From Cenococcum geophilum 1.58 (taxonomy: Eukaryota; Ascomycota; Dothideomycetes; Gloniales; Gloniaceae): a stretch of 64,000 nt of DNA. The notes below the pieces were generated by a model that saw only the letters and a list, made by a program, of their open reading frames with translations, was not told where the DNA came from and did no database searches. Below are positions 57,580 through 64,000 of this stretch, piece by piece (position 1 is the first letter of the stretch; every line of letters begins with the position of its first letter). The DNA is taken from positions 3,038,001 through 3,102,000 of the forward strand of contig KV748184.1 of assembly GCA_001692895.1 (NCBI GenBank). The letters are read 5' to 3'. The translations under genes and the position numbers were made by a program.

Positions 57580-60400
57580 TAGTCTCGCTCTACCCATTCT
57601 ATAACTTTTAGGTTAAGTTTGTTTGTGTTAATTAGGGTCTTAAGAGCTTAATACGGCTTTGCCTTAGTTATGGCGTCTACTAGGTTATCTCCGCTGGTAA
57701 TCTATTTAACCTCTGTAATCTTACGTTGTTTATAGGCCTAATATAAGTATATTAGGTCGACCATAAGTCTCTTCTCCTGTGTCGTACCTAGCTTGACTAG
57801 GTAGTCGTAGAGAGACTTTAAATCGGTGTATAAAACTAGGGGTAGCTGCTCCAATTATAGGATCTTCTAGATCGTTGATTTGATTACGGCTGCTATATTA
57901 AAGCTATAGGCTAGTATATATAGTTTAGAAGCTAGTATACTGCGGGTTACTTGTTTGCATTTAATTAAAGACTAATACAGTATATTTGCGTCTTAGTTAT
58001 AGTCTGTAAGTACAATTATAAAGCCGATTTACGATAATAGGTCCCTATTATTGGCAAAGGAGGCGTCCGTAAATACTATTATACTAATAGAATTTAGGTC
58101 TAGCGGTATAAAAGTAAGTCCTCTTATCGCATTGTTAATTTGCTATTAGATGCGCTTATTAAGCTACTTAACATTTTCTTCTTGTGGATTTACTGCCTAG
58201 GCTGTAAAGGATAAGTCATAGGCAGATTTGGGTTAACAGACTGTGGTGATATAAGCATCTCTTACACGCTGTGCAGTATATTAGTCCTTCGTATTTACGG
58301 TCTTATAGGTCTCTCTATGGGAACTAGTAAGGTCCGTAGGCTTTGCTGTAATAAGCTTTAGGTTTTAAGCTTAGCGTTCCTAAGTTAGCTAGATTAAGTT
58401 GCCCTTTTATATAATTAAGCCTCCATTAAACTTAATTGGAGTCCGCTTAGTTAACTACTCTTATAGCTTTACTAGGAACTTGGCTTCTTATAGTTTAGTC
58501 TTTTCCGCGTCCGTAAAAGTTTAGTCCGCTAGAAAGAGGGTATTGTTTATTTAGAGTCTAATAATGCTAAGGCCGTTTAATAGGGTATATAGGAGGCAAG
58601 GGTTATAGGTCGACTGCTCTATCTTAAGTTTACTAACGTAGTGCTGGTAGTACGTCTTAAACTAGTGGTTTCTAGCTTCCGGAACTCCGTAAAGTAGTTT
58701 TATAACCCGTAAAATTGTTCCTAGTTATAGATTAAGCTCGAGTGGTGGCCGTATAAAGATGTCCCTACTTAGGTAGATATTAGACTGTATATAGGCTTGC
58801 GAGATGTCCCATAAGTAGAGGGCTATGGGTTTAGTTTACTATAGTCCTGGCGTAAGCGTAAGTATAATCCGTTAACTGACCTATTAAATTATAGGCGATT
58901 GCGTAAGGATGAGGTCCTTTCTCTAGTCGTTATAAGCTTATATAATAAGCCTTAACTTTTTAAAGGCTTTATTAGTACTAGGGTGCTTAATTTTATTAAC
59001 GAAGCGTAAGTTAAATATACGGACGCCTTACGGAATGTCTCTCTCCATTATAACCGCAAAGACGCCCTTTTTAAGTAGTCCGTTAATCTCTTTGCGTTAT
59101 AAGTCTGTAAAAGGGGTTTCCTATACTAGAACTGATATATCTATAGGCGGAGATTGCTTTACGGATATGCCTGCGGAGGTTAGGTAATTCTCCATTATAG
59201 GGTTCTTGCGGGGGCGTCCTCGGCCACGCTTTATAGCAGGTTCTGTAGGTTTATTAGGTTTCTAGGGGACCTCTAGGGTAGGTAAGGGTGCTTTTAGTTT
59301 ATCCAATTTGGCGGGTGCTTCTAGTTCGTCTAGCTTAACGTTATAGATGTTTTTGGACCGAAAATAGGGTTTTATGGACGTGCTTCTAAAGCTTATTAGT
59401 CCGCTAGGGAGCTATATATAGTAGGTCTCGTCTTTTATAGCTAGTAGACGGTAAGGTCTAGTCTAATTACTACTTTTACGCCATATAAGGACTTTAGAGT
59501 TAAGCAGGAGGTTGTATACTGGGGTTATATTAGGTCCGTTGCGGTAGTACAGAGCGTTATTAATAGTTTGTTTAGCCCGTAACTTAACTATTTCGGCTAT
59601 TGCCTTCCGTATTACAGCTGCTCGTTCCGTAATAGACGGGGCAGGAGGGCCTAGGTTGCTTATCCTTAGGTAGGCTCTGTAGACTAAAAGGGTAGGTACT
59701 AGTCCGTTAGGGCTAGCGGTATCGTTAACGGCTTTTATGGCTATCTATAAAGCTAGTTCTTTTTAGATATTCTTACACTCGTCTATAATAATCTAGTAAG
59801 CTCTCCGTAAAGTTAGGTAAGCTCGCTTAATAAGTCTAATAGACTAGTACGCCTTAACTGGAACGGCTTTTATTGAAATAGCTATAGCCATAGCGTACTG
59901 TTGAAATTCCTTACTAATGAAGTTCTTACTAGCGTTGTGGGTAATATACTTAGGGGGTTTAAGGTATATGTTAATCTAGTAGGTCTGTAAAATGTCCTAA
60001 GTATATTTTACGGATATATTTTACAACCAACGGGCGGCTTAATAGTGGGTTGCCTTGTTAACTATATATAATACTGGACTGCCGTTAATATATATAATAT
60101 CCACGTATACTAAGTAGTTGAAGTTAAGGTCCTTATAAAGGGTGAACTTAAATCTGCCTGGGGAACGTCCGTATTTCTGGCAAAAAGAGTAGTATTTAGT
60201 TAGGTGGTCAATTGCCTTCCTATTAACGTTGTTATGTCTAAAGCGTTTAAGAACTCTATATAGCTTTTTGGCTAATAGGTGGCCGAAACAGTAGTATAGG
60301 CGGTAGATTTCCGTACGGTGAGGTAGCACGGGTTATAGTTAAAAGATTTCTAAATATAGGTCCGTAAAGTCTCTCCCTATATAAGGAACGGGTGTCTAAA
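57580..60400 (-). pseudogene. Copia-4 integrase, RT and RNase H remnant
   Basis: A 96-codon piece without stops (60329-60039) covers GAG-pre-integrase: CFGHLLAKKLYRVLKRF, HLTKYYSFCQKYGRSPGRF, with its His and Cys residues kept. It is part of the larger polyprotein, not a separate gene. RT and RNase H read as in Copia-2, on the minus strand. Confidence 0.83.
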
Positions 60401-62640
60401 TTGTTGTATAATTAGCAAGGTAATATACTTGCTTCCTAGGGCAGTTGCGGGGCCAGTTAAGGTGTCCGTTATATTATTATAGTAGACCTATAACCTGTCT
60501 ATATCCGTAAGGCAGAGTAAAAAAGGGGTATTTGCTTTTACTATATGGAAGTTAACTAGGCCAATTAGGGTCTTAACTACGACTAATCTAATTAATGCGG
60601 TTGAACTAATACCAAATTGGACGTTTACGGCCCTAGCTTGCATAGTATTAATGTCCGTATTACTATTTGCGGTGGTCTTATATATAAGGTATTGTCCGTA
60701 ACCTATAGTAGACTTCTTAGAGGCACCTATATTGATTATAACGCTATAGAATTCTTTAGGGGTATAGCGTTTTGTAGTAATATATATAAATAGGTCCTGT
60801 TCGCGGTCCGTAACGTCCGTAACGGGTCTAATAGGTATGCTTATAGGCCAGTTTTTGGGTGCAATTAAGTATATAAAGGAACGGTCGGCTAATATAGTTA
60901 TAGTGTTAAAGGCTTAACTATCCGTAAAAGGTCTAAAAGTAGTTAGGAATGTCTCTAAGGTCTTCTGTTCCTAAGCGTCTAAGTTAAAATTAATTATAAG
61001 GGCTTCTATTGACTTATTAAGAGACTCTTCTACTTCCTTTCCTTTGTATTCTAAAATAAACTAGTTAATCTGTTTATTAAATTTCTTCTTAGACCTATTA
61101 CGTTCTTCCTAGGTATGCCTTATAGACTAACATCCTTCCTTACTATATATAAAGTACTTCTAACTAGTTTATCTGTGGGGGTATACTTTTGTATAGAAGT
61201 TGCTGCGGAGGTTGCGGGTAGAACCTAGTTAATGCGGATACTGCTAGCGGTATCGGCGGTCTATAAAGTAGGCATCTAAATTAGGTTGCGGATTTTACAG
61301 GTTTGTAATAAAAGCTTAAGTACTACCTAGCGGGTTTAAGGCTTTGTACGTTATAATAGAGGACTGTAAATCATTAATAAGGCCAGCTATGGTGTCTGCG
61401 GGCTTATAATAGGCGTATTTATAGGGTTCTATTTCCTAGTAGGCTATAATTAGTTTGTTATATAAGAAGTTATTTGTTTAAAGCTTAATATTAAGACCGT
61501 GCTATAGGTGGCGGAGGTCTTTAATAAGGATTTGTAGGCACTTTATGGTTAATTTTTCAGTATTTTTGTCTATTACGGTCTATAACTTAGTCGCATTCCA
61601 TTAGGTAAGAATATTACGCCTATATTCCGGCCCTTTAAAGTAGTTGCGTATAGCCTTATATAGCTTATTAAAGGGAACGCCAAGGGGGTTGCTCTTAAGG
61701 TTGGTGTAGTAGTGGTTAAGTACTAGGCCGCGTAGTATGGTAGAGTAGGCTTAGCTAAACTCCTATTTAGAAATATTAGCCTTCTAACAGAGGTCCGTAA
61801 AGATAGTTAGTTTAAAGTTAAAATTGTCGTTTTCACTGCTGTACTTGGATTTGTCGGTATAGAGCTTAGCTAGATTGGCTAGCTCCTTACCGTAGGTCTT
61901 TACTTAAGTGGTTTGCGGATCTATAGCTTGCGGATTTATAGCTTGCGGATATATGGCTTATGGATCTGTAGCTTGCGGATATGTGGCTTGTGGGTCTATA
62001 GCTTGCGGATATATAGCTTGCGGATCTATGGCTTAAATAATAGAAGGGTTTTAGTCCGTGTTTTGGTTTACGGGGGTGTTACGGTTTATAATTTAGGTTA
62101 TAGGGGTATTGCGGTCCGTAACATAAGTACTAGGTATACTTTAGCCAGTAAGATTAATTCTAAAACTGCTTAGGTTTGTAGGACGAATTTAGTTAAGGGG
62201 GTTAGGTATAAGGCTAGCAATTATATTAAGTTTAGAAGAAGTAAAGAGTTCCTTAGTAGTATTGTACTTGTCTAGGATTTCTTCCTTAGTCTATTCCGTT
62301 CGGTCCTCCTTATATATTATATTATATAAGGACCATACAACAGTAACCCATTTATTCCTTTTAACCTATACGCCTTAGTTACGTAAAAGGGTTTGTAGGT
62401 TACGGATAGTAGTGGGGTTGTATTCCTTAAAGATAGCTTCCATAAAGTCTGTAAAGTCTTCCTAGTATTGCTCCTATAGGTTAACGTTTATAAGCTTAAA
62501 GTATTTATACTTAAGGATTTTAAATTTAATATAGTTGTTAACGTTATCTATAGACGTAACGTTGACTCCTTGTCTTTACTTCTTTTGACCTTTATTAACC
62601 TGCTTGCTAATATCTGCTATACTATATAGTGTAGTATAGT
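60401..62640 (-). pseudogene. Copia-4 gag and protease remnant
   Basis: It starts near 62630 (ADISKQVNKGQKK-like). The AIDPQ/AIYPQ repeat at 62034-61911 has about eight units. A knuckle region is near 61140 and protease-type sequence near 60700. Collinear with Copia-2 20152-22412. Confidence 0.75.
61911..62034 (-). repeat. 15 bp tandem repeat in Copia-4 gag
   Basis: About eight copies (plus-strand unit gcggatctatagctt) encode AIDPQ-type pentapeptides on the minus strand. Confidence 0.85.
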
Positions 62641-63149
62641 GCGTAGTGGGTGGAAGAGGTCTTATAAGGGTCCGTAAAATCGGTTGACGGGCCTATAATA
62701 GTTCGTAGAAGGGTAAGGGGGTCTCCGTAGGGTCTTAATAGGTCCGTAGTAGTTTGCAGGAGGGTAAGAGGTCTCCGTAACGGTCCATAAAAGTAATTAA
62801 TGGGTCCGTAACGGTTTGTAAAAGGGTGAGGGGTCTCTATAAGGGGTTAGAGAGGAGGCTGGGGTATTTTAGTAGGGTGTGGTGGTCGCGTTCTTGGTGT
62901 AATTATGTTCTTAACGTAGTTGCGTTAACTACTAGTATAGTGGTTAATATCTCTAATTAAGGTGGAGCGTAAACGTCTTTTAAAACTAGGGTAGATTTAA
63001 GGTAATTCTAGGTAAGATAGAGCGTTAGACGTCTTCTAAATCTAGAGTACTTTAATTCTCTTCAACTAAAATAGGGGCTTATAAGGTGGAGCGTTAGATA
63101 TCTTCTAAGCAAGTGCGTATCTCCTGATCTGTGCGCGCTTACTAATTAG

Positions 63150-63418
63150 TGTTAGTACCAATTTAATGGTATAAGTGAGTTGTGTCTAGGGGCACGAAAT
63201 ACGTATAGTATCGTATGCTTATTTAGACGGTGGTAACTGTCGGTTCTATTAAGGTGGGCTACGTGGTCTATATACTAACGTACCTTCCCCCTAACTAGCT
63301 AGTGTTTTAGGAGTGCACTAGACGCGTAAGCGAGTGGGTATACCAAACGCGTAAACGCGTACTTAGTGTATTAAACGCGTAAGCACATGGTTAGTATAAT
63401 AGGTGCTGTAATTATACA
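63150..63418 (-). repeat. Copia-4 5' LTR
   Basis: 269 bp. Four ACGCGT boxes at 63322-63327, 63347-63352, 63355-63360 and 63375-63380 mirror those of the Copia-2 LTR. Confidence 0.92.
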
Positions 63419-63423
63419 CTTAA

Positions 63424-64000
63424 GTATAATATTCTACGCCTAAATAAGCTTGCGCTAAGGGCCTATATAGGATATCTGGTAGGGTATAATTTAATAAATA
63501 TCTTTTAAATCTATATTCCTAGTTAGAAGAAGGTTATTTAAATAAGAGACGTAAAATTTAATAAGTGGTTACTTTATAATGACTTATAGCTAGATTTAAT
63601 AAATGTACTCTAAGTAAGGATTAACTAAATATTAGAAATAATTAATGTCTATTAAATATAAAACCTTTAAGACAAATTAAAATCGTCGTCTAATAAAAGT
63701 AATAAGACTTTAGATAAGATTCGAGTTAATACTAAAGGAAGATAATATGTGGATTTTAGTGGAAATTAGGAAGAGCCTAATATTAAAAGTAGTAAGTAAC
63801 TAGATTTAAGCTCTAAAGATAACTTAACTCTAGGGCTTTCTACCCTAAATAAAATATTAAAACCTAACTTACCGGAGCCTTAACCGTCCTTAAATACCTT
63901 AGTAAAAAAGAAGCTGTACTATATTATGGTTTTAACTAATAAAGCTAAGCTAAAGAAGAATATTATCGGTAATATAGAAGAGCGAAATGTTATTAAAGGA
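63424..64000 (+). pseudogene. Copia-3 polyprotein continuation (partial)
   Basis: It resumes after Copia-4: RLNKLALRAYIGYLVGYNL, then INIF.IYIPS.KKVI.IRDVKFNKW, the conserved stretch between integrase and RT of Copia polyproteins. A charged linker follows, and the window ends before RT. Confidence 0.82.

Larger units (their letters stand above)
57028..63418 (-). mobile_element. Copia-4: full-length Copia element in Copia-3
   Basis: 6391 bp, TSD cttaa at 57023-57027 and 63419-63423, LTRs 269 bp each. On the minus strand: leader (63149-62650), gag (~62640-60400), GAG-pre-integrase at 60329-60039, integrase, RT (~59200-58500), RNase H and 3' UTR. Same family as Copia-2. This is the only uninterrupted autonomous-type LTR element in the window, yet it is inactivated by RIP stops. 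Confidence 0.92.
55464..64000 (+). mobile_element. Copia-3: third Copia family, split by Copia-4, runs off window
   Basis: No 5' LTR is seen, so the element is 5'-truncated or begins within the junction near 55.4 kb. Gag C-terminus through integrase spans ~55480-57022, and the element resumes at 63424 after Copia-4 with the next part of the polyprotein. The right end lies outside the window. Confidence 0.75.

Noticed and set aside
60039-60329. 96-codon minus-strand frame as a separate gene
   Set aside because: It is the GAG-pre-integrase part of the Copia-4 polyprotein that happens to lack RIP stops.
61913-62173. 86-codon plus-strand frame with SLRIYxL repeats
   Set aside because: It is antisense to the Copia-4 gag tandem repeat.

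Overview
The window looks like a filamentous ascomycete (Pezizomycotina) chromosome segment. Evidence: short 45-86 bp introns with GTATGT/GTGAGT/GTAAGT donors and CTGAC/CTAAC-type branch sites, typical fungal single-copy genes, and retroelements showing repeat-induced point mutation (RIP) with CpA->TpA bias (Gln and Trp codons turned into stops, CpG kept, CpA/TpG depleted). I cannot place it below subphylum.

Layout. About 1-8.6 kb is ordinary single-copy sequence: ATP10 (minus, 2 exons), a GT69 cryptococcal-type mannosyltransferase (minus, 2 exons), a family-X DNA polymerase of the Pol4/lambda type (plus, 3 exons), and a broken secreted beta-propeller (SMP-30/TolB-like) gene (minus, four frame breaks). 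After a ~650 bp gap, from ~9.26 kb to the window end, everything I can read is retrotransposon sequence with essentially no host gene.

The repeat block is a nest that target-site duplications (TSDs) let me unpack. Copia-1 (~9.26-55.39 kb, +) holds LINE-1 (12090-17381), Gypsy-2 (18619-48892, minus) and LINE-3 (49349-54914). Gypsy-2 holds Copia-2 (19438-39308, +) and the non-autonomous Copia-5 (42608-45074, +). Copia-2 holds Gypsy-1 (22413-35727, +), and Gypsy-1 holds LINE-2 (28524-33869, +). A second nest follows: Copia-3 (from ~55.4 kb to beyond the window, +) is split by full-length Copia-4 (57028-63418, minus). Removing the inserts gives coherent sizes: both Gypsy copies ~7.94-7.96 kb, Copia-1 ~5.0 kb, Copia-2 ~6.55 kb against Copia-4 6.39 kb.

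No element here looks able to move: reading frames are full of RIP stops and the reverse transcriptase DD residues are changed to N in the copies checked. Points beyond routine annotation are a conserved antisense coiled-coil-like frame at the 3' end of both Gypsy copies, four MluI-type ACGCGT boxes in the Copia-2/4 LTRs, a half-tRNA(iMet) primer site in Copia-1, un-RIPed 5' ends on the LINEs, and a chimeric non-autonomous Copia-5.
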